From Guadua angustifolia (lineage: Eukaryota > Streptophyta > Magnoliopsida > Poales > Poaceae): a stretch of 64,000 bases of DNA. The notes beneath the pieces are model-generated. The model did no database searches. It worked only from the letters and a program-made list of their open reading frames with translations, and was not told the DNA's origin. This document shows, piece after piece, positions 21,092 through 33,100 of the stretch. The DNA is taken from the NCBI GenBank assembly GCA_036346375.1, contig CM070511.1:14198001-14262000 (forward strand). Reading direction: 5' to 3'. Each line of letters opens with the position of its first letter. The stretch's first letter is position 1. The position numbers and the translations under genes are program-made.

Positions 21092-24082
21092 TGGTTATCT
21101 AAAAATAAAGGACAAATAGATTGTGCAAACAGATCCATCTCTCTCATAAACCCAGAAGGAACCCCAGTAAATTTCTCATCTATTCAAAACACTTCAGAAC
21201 CATAGTCCCTTCTCTATTTAGTCATAGTAAAAGAGCTCACCAAATACCCATTGTTTCAGAATATCCTGACATCTTTCTAGATGAGTTACCAGGATTGCTA
21301 CCGGATCGCGACATGGAATTTGCTATTAACCTTGTCCCTGGAACAACACCCATTTCCAAACGCCCTTATCGCATGCTCCCAAATGAGTTAATTGAGTTAA
21401 AGAAGTAGCTCAATGAGCAGAACAAAGGATTTATTCATCATAGCTCATCCCCACAGGGCAGCCCCAGTACTGTTTGTTCCTAAAAAGGATGGTGGTGTAT
21501 GTATGTGTGTAGATTATCATGCTTGAATGAAGTCGTAATCAAAAACAAATATCCCCTTCCTCGTATCTTGTTCGATCAGTTAAATGGTGCACAAGTCTTC
21601 TCAAAAATTGATTTAAGACATGGGTACTTCCAAATGAAAATCAAACCTGAGGATATTCCAAAAAATACTTTTACCACTCGTTATGGATTATGTGAGTATA
21701 CCATAATGTCCTTTGGACTTACAAATGCTCTAGCCAGTTTCATATGTCTTATGACTAAGATCTTTATGAAGTATTTAGATAAATTTGTAGTGGCCTTCAT
21801 TCATGACATTCTCATCTACTCTAAAACCGAAAAGGAACATGCGCAACATTTGCGTATGGTGATTGAAAAACTCCTAGAGCATAAACTCTATGCCAAATTC
21901 GAAAATTGTGAATTCTGGTTAAAAGAAGCACATTTATTGGGCATGCCCTTTCTAATGGTCGAATTACAGTTGACATAAGTAAGATTCAAGCTATCCTAGA
22001 TTGGGAATCACCCCAATCTATTCCAAAAATCAGACGTTTCCTCAGTTTAGCTGGACATTATTGCCACTTTATCAAAAACTTCACCAAAATTGCTGGATCC
22101 ATGACCTAGCTCTTAAAGAAAGAACAGAAGTTTGAGTGAACTCCTGAATGCGCAGCAAGCCTTGAGGAATTAAAGAAGAGGTTAACCACAGCCCTAGTGC
22201 TAGTGTTACCTGATGTCCACAAAAGTTTCAATGTCTATTGTGATGCATCGTGACACGGCCTTGGATGTGTATTGATGCAAGGAAAAAAAGTCATAGCTTA
22301 TGCCTCTCATCAACTATGACCCCATGAACTCAACTATCCTACCCATGATCTGGAACTACTAGCCATAGAGCATGCTCTTAAAATCTGGTGTCATTACCTT
22401 ATTGGTAATCGATGCAACATCTACACAGATCACAAAAGTCTAAAATACTTCTTTACCTAGCCAAACCTAAACTTGAGACAAAGGAGATGGTTAGAGCTAA
22501 TAAAGGATTATGACCTTAGCATTTATTACCATCCTGGTAAAGCTAATGTTGTAGCAGATGCTGTAAGCTGTAAGCTACATTACCTCTTTCACTACAGGAA
22601 TTTATTCATTCATTTTCGACGGCTTACACGGGCCGACGAATTTATTTCGTTATTTTCGACGGCTTAATACAGGCCGACGAAATTGGAGGCGGCCGACGAA
22701 TCAATGACGTTTTCCTGTAGTGTTTGTCTCATCTCATACCAGTCAATCTGAGTTGTTAAGAGAATTCCAAAAGCTTAATTTGGGTATTGTTGAAAAAGGG
22801 TATCTTGTTGAACTTGAGGTGAGACCAACCTTAAAATCCCAAATTAAAGCTACTCAACTCAAGGATGAGACCGTTGTCAAAATCCTAAAAGAGTTGAAAC
22901 ATGGAATTGAATTCAAATTTGTTGAAGGCCCAGATGGAGTGCTTATGCACAATAATCAAATCTATGTTCCTAATGACCCTAAACTCAAAGATTTGATCCT
23001 AAAAGAAGCTCATGAATCCCCACTCTCAATCCACCCTGAAAGTACAAAAATGTATCAAGATCTCCAACTAGAATATTGGTGGCCCAACATGAAAAAGGAT
23101 ATTGCTGCATATGTTACAATTTGTGATGTATGTGAGTGAGTCAAAACCGAACATCAATGTCCTACTGGGCTCCTTCAGCCCTTGCAAATTCCTAAATAGA
23201 AATTGGATAACATCAGCATGGATTTTATTGCTGGTCTACCTAGAACCAGGAAATGTCATTATTCCATATGGGTCATCATTGACTAGCTAACAAAAGTGGC
23301 ACATTTCATTCCAGTCAAAGTCACAAGCCATAGAGATGAACTTGCAGAACTCTACCTGCATAACATTGTGCAACTACACGGTGTTCCCAAAACAATCGTC
23401 TCTGATCGGGGTTCCTAGTTTATATCTTGTTTCTGGGAAAGTATGCATGGTCTCCTAGGGACTAAGCTAAACTTCAGTACGGTTTACCACCCACAGACAG
23501 ATGGTCAAACTGAAAGAATAAATCAAATCTTAGAAGATATGTTAAGAGCATGTGTGCTATCATATGGCACTAAGTGGGAGATGAGTATAGAATTCAGCGT
23601 CAAATGGCATTAATTGGGAGAGTTTAGCCTTCATTGAATTCTCCTATAACAATAGTTTCCAAGGCAGACTCCAAATGTCACGTTTTGAAGCATTTTATAG
23701 GAGAAAGTACATAACTCCTCTCTTTTGGTCTGAAGTTAGAGAGATAAAATTTTTTAGTCTTGATCTTATCCAAGAAGCCTAAGAGCAAGTAGATGTGATC
23801 TGAAACCAATTAAAAGAAGCCCAATCTAGTCAAAAGAGTTATGCCCACAATCGTCGACATGACTTCAATTTTGAAGTTGGCGATCATGTCTATTTAAAAT
23901 TCTTGCCACTCCGTGGAGTTCGTTGTTTCCAAATCTATGGAAAGGTAGCCCCTTGATACATTGGGCTGTATCGTATTCTTGAAAAGATGGGTGAGATGGC
24001 ATATAAACTAGAATTACCACCTCAACTATCTGATGTTCATAATGTCTTTTATGTATGCCAACTCAAAAAACATCCATCTTAA
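21060..24082 (+). pseudogene. Ty3/gypsy protease-RT-RNase H-integrase, decayed
   Basis: Starts in the C-terminal protease region (LGMDWLSKNKGQIDC, about 21,080). RT runs from about 21,300 with VFSKIDLRHGYFQMKIK and MSFGLTNALASFICLM. The catalytic box reads FIHDIL, so the first Asp of the usual FIDDIL is His. RNase H (DASxHGLGCVLMQ; THDLELLAIEHALKIW) follows, then, after the inserted MITE, an HHCC zinc finger (CDVCE at 23,127-23,139) and integrase pieces (SMDFIAGLPR; VSDRGS; NFSTVYHPQTDGQTERINQI). The C-terminal part ends YKLELPPQLSDVHNVFYVCQ LKKHPS stop. Gag and most of the protease are missing. Stops in place of Gln, Arg and Trp are frequent. The RT is of the same broad type as the one at 39,690-40,178. 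Confidence 0.85.
22590..22722. mobile_element. 133-bp CACTA-type MITE with TSD
   Basis: Begins CACTACAGGAATTTATTC and ends ACGTTTTCCTGTAGTG, giving inverted termini CACTACAGGAA / TTCCTGTAGTG with one extra base. TTT flanks both sides (22,587-22,589 and 22,723-22,725), the 3-bp target duplication expected for CACTA. Inside, CGACGGCTTA and GGCCGACGAA repeat. It interrupts the gypsy pol between RNase H and integrase, so it inserted after that element. Confidence 0.88.
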
Positions 24083-24593
24083 GCATCATTATTTATGGAA
24101 TAACAAACCCATGTCAACACATCCAAATTGTCAAATAAATGGAAGCGAAGAAAAAAAGCTTTAGTACAAAAATCAGATGTCAGATTTGACAAGAGGGTTT
24201 ATGCTTTCAAAATATTTTGTACAAGCCATAATCCACATTTTATATAGCACTAATTACATCTAAACCTCTAAAAGTTTAGAACAGGTGCACTGCTAGGCAC
24301 ACCAACCCAACGTAGGTCACTTTTCCTTGACTTCCAAGTTTTTGCAAGCTCTTGCACCCCAAGACTGCCATCTACCGAGCAGCCTACATGGATGCCACCT
24401 AGCCTCTCCAGCCCATGGTTTTGCCCAAAAGCTAGTTGCATAGCCAAGCAAAGTCAGTTGACTATAGTATAAAAGAGAAAACATTAGGCAAACTCTAGCC
24501 CTGCATCTTATATACCTCACCTTAGCATTTACTACCGCCTAGCTATTCTTCACTGAAGTCAAGAAGTAGCCAGGGAGGGTTGAAGCAGCCATC
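24083..24593. other. Sequence 3' of the gypsy pol, no gene
   Basis: Non-coding. No clear polypurine tract or LTR start is visible. It separates the decayed pol from the right R1 copy. Confidence 0.4.
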
Positions 24594-25485
24594 TGTCCTT
24601 TTCATCTCTTGTCCGCACCACACACCCTGCAATCACCAGGTGCCAATTATTAGTGATAAATTTCCCTTCCTCTACCCAATCAATGAAGATGTACTTTTTG
24701 GTTAATCACGCATATATTAGCCTCGGATATCATCCAATTCGAAAGTGCAAAATAATCACCTCCCATTTAACCATCTTAGTAACTCACATGCATATAACCT
24801 TCAGGGCCCAGATTTCAAGCTCTTAATCACATGACCATTAGAAGAATCAATACACGAGTATATGAAATCAACAAACACACAAATACCTTATAAGTCACAG
24901 TCACAAAAGAACTCAAATGCTAGAATATGAAATATAAGGCTAAAAACATCTAGATCACAATCAATCTAGGGAATGAATCACATTGCAGAAGCTCTCATAG
25001 CATTTCCGTTTCATGCACAAAGTAATAAAGATCAGAGTCACATACACCATCGAAACACAGGGAAGGAACAAACTGCTAATGAAATTCACTCTCATCTGTT
25101 AACATAAAAAAAAGTTGAACTTACACATATATGCACTACATTCTGCTTCAAACATGCCAGTACCTCAAGCTCACAATTTAATAGGAATCAAAGTCACATG
25201 CATAACTAGCACATAGCTCACAAATGATAAAAGCTGTCAATCCATAAACATTGGATACACAGAATGCTAACATATCTGAACAAATGCATAAGAACTCGGA
25301 TGTTGTGTCATAAGAAAATTCCTAATGAGATATCATACACACAAATTCTACAATAACACTCCAACACAGACATGCTTATTCATACACATAAAATATAGCA
25401 ATACAACTAACACAAGACATGGTGTCAGTGGCGGCACACTATCCAATCACAGCGTGACACATGGCGTGATGTGGATGGTGCAACA
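24594..25485 (-). repeat. R1 right copy and LTR end, interrupted at 25,485
   Basis: 24,594-25,153 is the right copy of R1 (starts TGTCCTTTTCATCTCTTGTC). The block runs on to 25,485, where the Retand-like element is inserted. I infer that it rejoins 36,744-38,021, giving one LTR of about 2.2 kb with TG...CA ends, belonging to the minus-strand chromovirus at 38,056-40,965. Confidence 0.5.
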
Positions 25486-26093
25486 TGTCGATGGTTAGTG
25501 ATTGACAACACACTTATACTCGGGTACCTTCGAGATATGTAGGATCAAGCATGCAATCAAAAACACACGATGTGCCTCGTCATTGAGTAATACCCTACTC
25601 CTGTGTTGGCAATGATTGAGACCAATGAAAAGGTTACAGATCAATGGGGCTACTCCTGATTACAAGGAAGAACCACGGATCCGGGGGATGGCTAGACTAC
25701 GGCTAGTAGATGATGATGGCTGGAAGCTTGCGCTCTATGTTGGTTCGCTGTGGATTGCAATCGGCTCTCTTTTGCTTGTTCTGGATGACACCCTCCCTAG
25801 TCCTTATATAATGGGCTGCAGTACCAAATCGTAGTTGATGAGGAGACTTTATGCCGTTATGGTTTCCGTATCGTGCCTAAATTCCCATAACCGCCAAGGG
25901 TGTCTGAGTAGGTCTCCTCATATCAGGAGTATGATCGGAGCTTTCCCTGCATGGGTATATCCTTTCCGCATATACCTTATCCCACTAGTTCGGGCTAGAG
26001 ATATACAAAATATCCTGGTACCGGTAAAGATGTATGTGGCGTGATTTCCGATTTCATGGCACATGCCCATATCCCATATTTGGATATTCGATA
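25486..26093 (-). repeat. 3' LTR of the Retand-like element
   Basis: 608 bp from TGTCGATGGTTAGTGATTGAC to TTTGGATATTCGATA. It matches 36,124-36,743 closely by eye, with scattered substitutions and a gap of about 14 bp near 25,572 where the other copy has AGACAGGTTCGGGC. The termini TGTCGA / TCGATA differ from TGTCAAA / TTTGACA of the 5' copy. CAACA precedes it and CAACG follows the other LTR, a probable 5-bp target duplication with one change. Confidence 0.9.
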
Positions 26094-26492
26094 GTAGCCC
26101 CTGAACTTCGCTTAGCGGAGAGTTCATTTGAGTGCTTGGTCAATTACTGCCAAACTTGGTTTGGTCGAGTGATGCCTCGCCTACTTATGGTCGAATACTT
26201 CGAGCAAGTTAGGAATCGCTAAGTATCGAGTAGGTTGTGCGGGGTCGAGTGCCCTGTTGCAATCCTAGCTTGAATGCTTAGGGTAGCCTCATGTCGCTCG
26301 ATGTCGACCAGTCAACCCGACTCTAAGCGGAGTTGAAACGGTTGTCAGAAATTATGAACATTGAGTAGTTGGAGCATTTATTGCTCATGTGGGAGGTGTC
26401 ACAGCAAATGTGGTGCCATCATTCCACTTTTTTCGGTGATCAACGTGTCGTACGGCGGGAAACGAACCGTTGTGCCTGGACACTTTTTGACT

Positions 26493-26499
26493 TATAAAT
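26493..26499 (+). promoter_or_regulatory. TATA-like box upstream of antisense ORF 1
   Basis: TATAAAT lies 124 bp before the ATG at 26,623, on the strand opposite to gag-pol. It suggests a separate promoter; this is inferred from position only. Confidence 0.4.
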
Positions 26500-26622
26500 C
26501 TCTGGATTTGGAACTGTAGCCATTTCATACCTTCGTCCTCAGCCTTCCTCTCGAAGCCTCCGTCTTGTCTCTTTGAGCCTTTGTGTTTCTACATCTTGAG
26601 AGTTTTCCTCTTCCCTACTCCG

Positions 26623-27913
26623 ATGGATTCTGGTTCTTCTGCCAATCCCAAGGTCGTCGCGTTGAAAAAGGAGGCCATGGCGAAGCCTGCCAAGGGGCCA
26701 GCCTTCAGCGATGAGACTTACCAGCAAGTGTGGCAGACATCCATCGTGACAGAGAAATGCCTCACGGAGCTGGAGAAGGGTGGCCTCGTTCCACCTTGAG
26801 CATTCTCCCATTGGAGACCCTCTGTTGGTGAGGAATATCCAACTCCTAAAGACGAAGATGAAACTGTAGTTTTCGAGTCTTTCTTTCGCTACGGTCTCAG
26901 CTTTCCCCCTTCCCGATTTCTGATGTCTGTTCTGGATTTTTGTGGAGTCCAGCTTTTTCACCTAAGCCCTAATTCTATTACAATGATTAGCATTTTCGCT
27001 CATCTTTGTGAGGCCTTTCTGGGCATCAAGCCCAGCCTCAATCTGTTTCGCCACTTCTATCACTTGAAGAGGTCAACCAAAAATGATGTCGTTGGGGGCG
27101 CTGGCTTCCATCTCCGCAGCAGTGCTACCAGTGTATATATTCCTGTGTCGGTGACTTCTTCTTGGCAGTCGAACTAGAAGAAGCAGTGGTTCTATATCAC
27201 CTCACCAGACATAGTCAACTTTCCTTTGTCTTATCAACCATCCTTCCCGAACTCTATCGACCTCTGGACGAAAGTCCCTCGATCGACACCGCGGAATGTG
27301 CGATACATCGAAAAGATCGAGGAGCTAAGAAAGAGGGGTCTCTCCGAGTGGTATGTCACCTGGGACTTCTTGACGCGGCAATCGAGTCCACTGAAATGCC
27401 GAGACCATCTAGCCTGGGAGTACTCTGGGGTCGATGATGCAACCATAGATAGCTCTAAAGGTAAATGACACTAACCACTTTTATTGTTCTTTCCCTTTGC
27501 CATGATTGAAGCTGACGGATCGCTTTACTGACTACCAGTCTTATCAGATGCGAACGTTTCTGCTCGATTGAGCAAAATCTTCCATGGTTCATATCCCAGC
27601 CCCTGTGGCATAGAGGCCTACTCTCTGGCCAACCCTCGACTAGAGGTATGTATCGAGTACTTACCGCTTTTGCCGTACTGGGGCCTACATCGCGGTTTAA
27701 CTTGTTTTACCTTTTCAGGAGACTGAGCACGACGAGCATAGTGGGCTGCTCAAGGGAGCTGCTAACCTAGATGATGAGCCAGCTCAAAATGGAGGGCAAG
27801 CATTGGGTTTAGTGCCCATTGGTGCTAGGTCGTCTGCGGAGGACGTGGCACATGTCATAGCTCCCAGTGAGGTTGGGGTATCTTGGGAGCAGGAAGCGAC
27901 AGATTCTCCTTAA
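26623..27913 (+). pseudogene. Additional antisense ORF of the Retand-like element (PF04195-like), spliced
   Basis: Exon 1 (26,623-27,460) opens MDSGSSANPKVVALKKEAMA. It contains FESFFRYGLSFPPSRFLMSV and FAHLCEAFLGIKPSLNLFRHF, which resemble the 'putative gypsy type transposon' domain (PF04195). Donor GT at 27,461 and acceptor AG at 27,537-27,538 join K|VLSDANVSARLSKIFHGSYP in frame. Exon 2 (27,539-27,645) ends in phase 0 at GT, and exon 3 (27,719-27,913) reads ETEHDEHSGLLKGAANLDDE and ends DSP-TAA. Exon 1 has two in-frame stops (TGA 26,797; TAG 27,175). The gene runs opposite to gag-pol, between integrase and the 3' LTR. Function unknown; such extra ORFs are known in the Tat lineage. Confidence 0.72.
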
Positions 27914-29322
27914 GCGGGGAGATCAGCATCACTGTCGCCCCATCCATCGGCGAAGCATCGCCAAGTGTCGTCGTCAAGGGCTTCTGACAAGTGAAATTCA
28001 ATCGATCTCTCGGGTGCTATGAGATCACTGTTGATGTGATTCGACAGCTCTTGGAGGAACAACAAGACACATGGGCTGTCGATATGCAAAGTCTAGCTGC
28101 TGCTCCGTAGGCATCTCCCCAAGAAGATCCCCATTGACCAGAATAGTAAAAAAGGTAGAGTGACTAATAAATAGCTAATTACCTTACTTGTAGCCTGAGT
28201 CATTGCTCATAATCGTCTCGTGTAAGCAGGCCGCTTCTCTAGTTGTTGACCCGCCGGCGCCACCGCTCTTACCATCCGGGCTGGTCGAGAGGGCAACCAC
28301 CGGGGCCAAGCTGGTCCCGAAGAGAACATCTGGCTCACGAGAAGGTGTGTGAGTGATGTGGAAATCAGCGAGATAAGGTTACCTATTCGTTTGCTGTCCT
28401 GCGCCTCTATCTCCCCTGGACAATGTCACATGGAAGCTTCTTGCGAGAAGGGCGCGTCTAGCAACGTGATCGAGGATGCCACTGTTGGCTCCCCGCCGCT
28501 ACCAAACACGATTGAACCAGCTTTGGCTAGCACCTTGCCACCACCAGACACGATGGCAACTGCCCCAGACAGCTCCTTGCCTCCAGCAGACGTGGCCGCA
28601 CCCACACCAGCCGACAAGAAACAAGTCGCAACTTCCGCAACCACAACTTTGCTTCTTTTGCCTCCTCCAGTGCCCCTCAAATACTAGTCGGTCCTATATC
28701 TAGAGCTACAGGTACGCAAACATACTTAGCCACTCTTTTGCTCTGAGCCTGTTTTCCCTTCTGTTGCTTTCTTAACTTCTTCCGACTACCTTCTAGCAGT
28801 GCGCTTCAGAGACCCTGCGACACGTTAAAACATTCTGCGAGCATGCTAGGTAGCAAAACGAATGACTCGTGGCTTCCCACCAATAGATTAGTCAATTGCA
28901 ATGAGCAGACATAAATGTCTTCAAATATAACCCTCGACCATACGCCTTGGTGGTTGAGCCCTCGAGTGTACTTGGTGGAGTTTCATGCTTAGCGGGAACA
29001 TGACGTGGCCCCTGACTTTCTACTCGATTATGCCATTGAGGAGACAATTGGGCATAAGACACCACATGTAGCGTCCTTTGGCTATACGTCCGAGTGCACA
29101 AGCCCCCGGGCACACCGATAAGGCTTAGTGTTGTTTTTACTGAGCTTTTATTACTAAGGACTGCTGCAGCCGTCGTGTCCTTCGGTCTTCACGTGGCTCA
29201 TCATCATTCAGTGTCTCTTCAACTTTCGCATTTATGCAGGAGTGTAGAGTAGCACCTCGTAAACCGGAACCGACACGGACTCCCGTTGAATAGTGACTCT
29301 TGGCTTGACTCACTCCCTGACC
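27914..29322 (+). other. Non-coding or further exons of the antisense ORF
   Basis: A Pro/Ala/Thr-rich open stretch (28,349-28,687, with ALASTLPPPDTMATAPDSSL) could be a further exon of ORF 1, since low-complexity tails are usual in these proteins. Nothing else here is recognisable. Confidence 0.3.
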
Positions 29323-29330
29323 TATAAATA
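29323..29330 (+). promoter_or_regulatory. TATA box upstream of antisense ORF 2
   Basis: TATAAATA, 68 bp before the ATG at 29,391, on the strand opposite to gag-pol. Position relative to the ORF is like that of a plant promoter. Confidence 0.45.
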
Positions 29331-29390
29331 TGGCATCGCCTTCTTCTTGCTTTGGCCTTGTAACACCTTTAGCTTTTTCAAAACACCTTC

Positions 29391-29900
29391 ATGGCCTCCT
29401 CACCATCTCCTTCTCCCTCTTTGGAGATCCTCGAGGGGCCTCCTCCTTGGGAGGTTTCCCTTGGGATCTCTCCTGAGCCTCCAGCCACGGGTTCCTCGTA
29501 GCCCATCATCATCGTCCTTTCCGAGGACGGGGATGATGAGATCGACTGGAACGCAGTCGAGAAGGAGGTTTGGCCCGAGGAGGAGGAGAAGATCGACTGG
29601 ATGGCTGTTGAGAGGGAGGTGTGACCCAAAGAAGAGGAGGAGGTGACGAGCAGGCTACGCGTCACTTCCACACTAGACCATGCGACCTCCGCTTCCTCTG
29701 CGAAGGTCACCGCCTCCTCCAACACCTAAGGAGAAAAAGGCGAGGCTGCTGGCGCCAGCGACGAAGGTGAAGCTCAAAACAGCTTCATCGATCCGGTGCT
29801 TGCGCGCCCTCCAACCCATCACGATGGTGACTAAGGGCATTTGGTGGTACAAGGATGGGTCTCTTCGAACCAACCGGTCGACGCCCGCTCGCCTCCTCTT
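29391..29900 (+). pseudogene. Second antisense ORF in the Retand-like element, acidic protein
   Basis: Starts MASSPSPSPSLEILEGPPPW, runs 36 codons to TAG at 29,499, and stays open afterwards: PIIIVLSEDGDDEIDWNAVE, KEVWPEEEEKIDWMAVEREV, with an acidic repeat (IDWxAVExEVxPEEEE). More stops follow near 29,622 and 29,728. I do not recognise a domain. Its start, TATA box and biased composition suggest it was once coding. Confidence 0.4.
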
Positions 29901-30119
29901 CTAGCCCGCTCCGATGAGGGCACCGACCCATTCCGAGGACCATTAGCTGCTTGACTATGAGCAAGGAAAGGAGGAGGCAAGACACCTTCGATGTCAAGTA
30001 GCTGTAGGGTATCTTAGGGCAGTTTGTCTGTAAAATGTAATAGGAACTTTTTGTTAACATTGTAAATAAAGCGAACTTTTACTTACCTGGGATCTACTTG
30101 TTCTGTTCGGTTTTGTGAT

Positions 30120-33100
30120 ATTTTCTCATGTGTGGAATTTTCTTAGCTGCTCGATGTTCCATGAGTTGTCAAGTATCATGTCGTCTACTATAGATAGATG
30201 CACTGATCCTGGTCCAGTAGCATTTACTACCATGTAGGGACCTTCCCACTTAGGCGATAACTTGTTACGATTGTCTTATTTCTGCACCTTTTGTAGTACT
30301 AAGTCCCCAACATCGAGCTCTCTTTCGTGGACCTTTCTACTGTGATATTTGTGCAAGGCCTATTGATACTTGGTCACTCGAATGGACACTCGATCTCTAT
30401 ATTCTTCGAGTAGATTTATGTCATTGACTCGCTCTTGCTCTTGTTCCTTTTCTGAGTAGTTCTCCACTTAGGGTGATTTGAATGTTAATTCAGTCGGAAG
30501 TGCTACTTCTGCTCCGTAGACCAAGTAAAATGGAGTCTCACTGGTGGGCTCGACTAGTTGATGTTCAAACGGCCCATAGCACCGAGGGAAGTTCTTTTGC
30601 CCATCGAGTCGAGTATTAAATATGCGGGTCTTAATTCCCTACAAGATCATGCCATTAGCGCACTCAACCTGACCGTTACTCTGAGGATGAGCGATAGAGG
30701 CGAAGCAAAGTTTAATTCCCAGTTCCTCGCAGAAGACCGTAAAGACGCCGCTCCTGAACTGGCTTCCGTTGTCGGTAATCACTCGATTCGGGATGCCAAA
30801 TTGAGTGATGATACTCCTCATGAATCTCTTGGTTGCTTCTGAGGTGATGTTTCTAACGGGTTTGGATTCTATCCACTTAGTGAATTTGTCGATTGCCATG
30901 AATAGGAACTTGCAACCTCTTTGGGATCTAGGGAACGGTCCCAAGATATCCAAGCCTCAGATAGAGAAGGGCCATAGAACTGGTAGCTTTCGCACTCTTT
31001 CACCAGCTCGCAAGCGTCCTAGAGGGTGGTTGGCCAATAGAACCCTTGTCGGAAAACTTTCCCAACTAGAGTGCGATATGATGCATGGTAGCCACAGATG
31101 CCTCCATAGACATCGTGCAATATTTTATTGCCCCATTCCTGAGTGATGTACTTCATCATGATTCTGTTACTCTCTTTCCCATAGAGCTGGTCATCTACCA
31201 ATGTGTATAGCTTGGACTTATGTGCAATTTTCTCGGCTAAGGCATTATCGTCAGGGATCTCTCGACCTTCAAGATAGGCCCAGAATGGTGGCATCCAGAG
31301 TAGTGTAGCTTCCATGTTCTGCGAGTTACGCCTCGACTCGACCGAAGCATTGGTTGAATTAGCGACATCTGCTTCTCCGCAGCGAGAGATGGTTTGCGGT
31401 GTTTCTCAACGAAGACTCCCAAGGGTGCAAGCAAATGAGACGAAGCGAGCCAGGCAAGTTCATCGGCAGTAGCGTTGTCACTTCACCGGATGTACCTTAC
31501 CTCGAGGCCTTCGAACTTGTGCTCCAGCTTGTGGACCTCATTCAAGTACGCCGCAATGTTGTCATCCAAGTACTGGTATTCTTTCTACACTTGGTTTACG
31601 ACTAGCTGTGAGTCCCCTTTCACTAGTAATCACGTGATTCCTAGTGCTGCAGCTATTCGAAGCACATTGACTAGTCTCTCGTATTCTGCAATGTTATTCG
31701 AAGCTTCAAAATTGATTTGGATGACATATTGAAGTTCCTCACATGTTAGGGATTTAAGTACGATACCAGCCCTTGAGCCTTGAAGCGTAAGCGAGCCATC
31801 GAAGAATATCGTCCAGTGATCATCGGTCGTCTTGGCTTCTTTTTCCTTCATGCTGGTAATCGGTGCAAAATTGACTTTGAACTCATTGAGCTCGACCGCC
31901 CATTGCGCAATTCGCCCTGTTGCCTCTCAGTTGCGTAGTACATCCTTGAGCGGATACGTGGTCATCACCGTGATCTTGTGTGCTTGGAAGTAGTGCCGCA
32001 ACTTTCGGGAAGTCATCAAGATGGTGTATATCATCTTCTATATCTGAGGATATCGCAATTTGGCACCGTGTAGGACTTCACTCACGTAATACACCGGCTT
32101 CTGGATTTTGTCCCTTTTCTCGGTGCAATCCTGTTCAACGTAAAGAAAAAGCTCCTCTTTTTCGTTAGGTGAAACTAAAACTGACAGGGACGATAGATAC
32201 CTTTTCAGATCTTAAATGGCTTCTTCAACCTCCTTGGTCCACTCAAAATTATCATGCTTCTTGAGCAGCTTGAAGAAAGGTAGCTCTCGTTCGCCCATCT
32301 GAGAGATGAATCGACTAGGGGCCGCAATACATCCTGTAAGCTTTTGTACCTCTCTTAGCGTTTGTGGAGGGTGCATCTGATTTACCGCCTCGATCTTGTG
32401 CAGGTTGGCCTCGATTCCCTGACTAGACACCAGGAAACCAAGAAGCTTGCCAGACGAGACACCGAATGTGCACTTCTCAGGGTTAAGCATCATCCGATAC
32501 TTCTTGAGGTTGTCGAATGTTTCATTGAGGTCACCGATTATAGTGCCCCTAGTTTTTTATTTTACTACGATGTTGTCAGCGTACGCCTCTACATTGCGTC
32601 CTATTTGGGACTTCAAGCAATTTTGAATACAGCGTAGATACGTTGCGCAGCGCATTTCAAACCAAAAGGCATTTTTACATAGCAGAATACACAGAAAGGA
32701 GTAGTAAAGGCAGATTTCTCTTCATCCTCCGCAGACATGCTAATTTGGTGATACCTCGAATAGGCATCTAGAAAACTGAGTAGTTCACAACCTATAGTGG
32801 AACCCACTATCTGGTCAACGTGGGGGAGAGGAAAAGAATCCTTAGGGCATGCTTTGTTGAGGTCGGTTTAGTCGACGCACATCTTCCATTTGCCATTGGC
32901 CTTTTTTACAAAGACTGGGTTTGCCAGCCATGTTGGGTGATGGACCTCTCGGGGTGAAGCTAGCCTTCAAGAGTTTGCCGACCTCCTCTTGTATGGCTTG
33001 CTTTTGGTCCTCTATGAATCTGTGCTACTTCTGCACCACGGGCTTGGTGCTTGGTTCCACAACTAGCTAATGCTTGATCACCTCTTTGGGGACCCCAAGC

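Noticed and set aside
17901..24082. A single novel retroelement combining copia integrase with gypsy RT
   Set aside because: The copia RT is cut in mid-domain, the gypsy part lacks gag and most of protease, and both are full of stops; fusion by deletion of two nested dead elements is simpler unless more copies are found.
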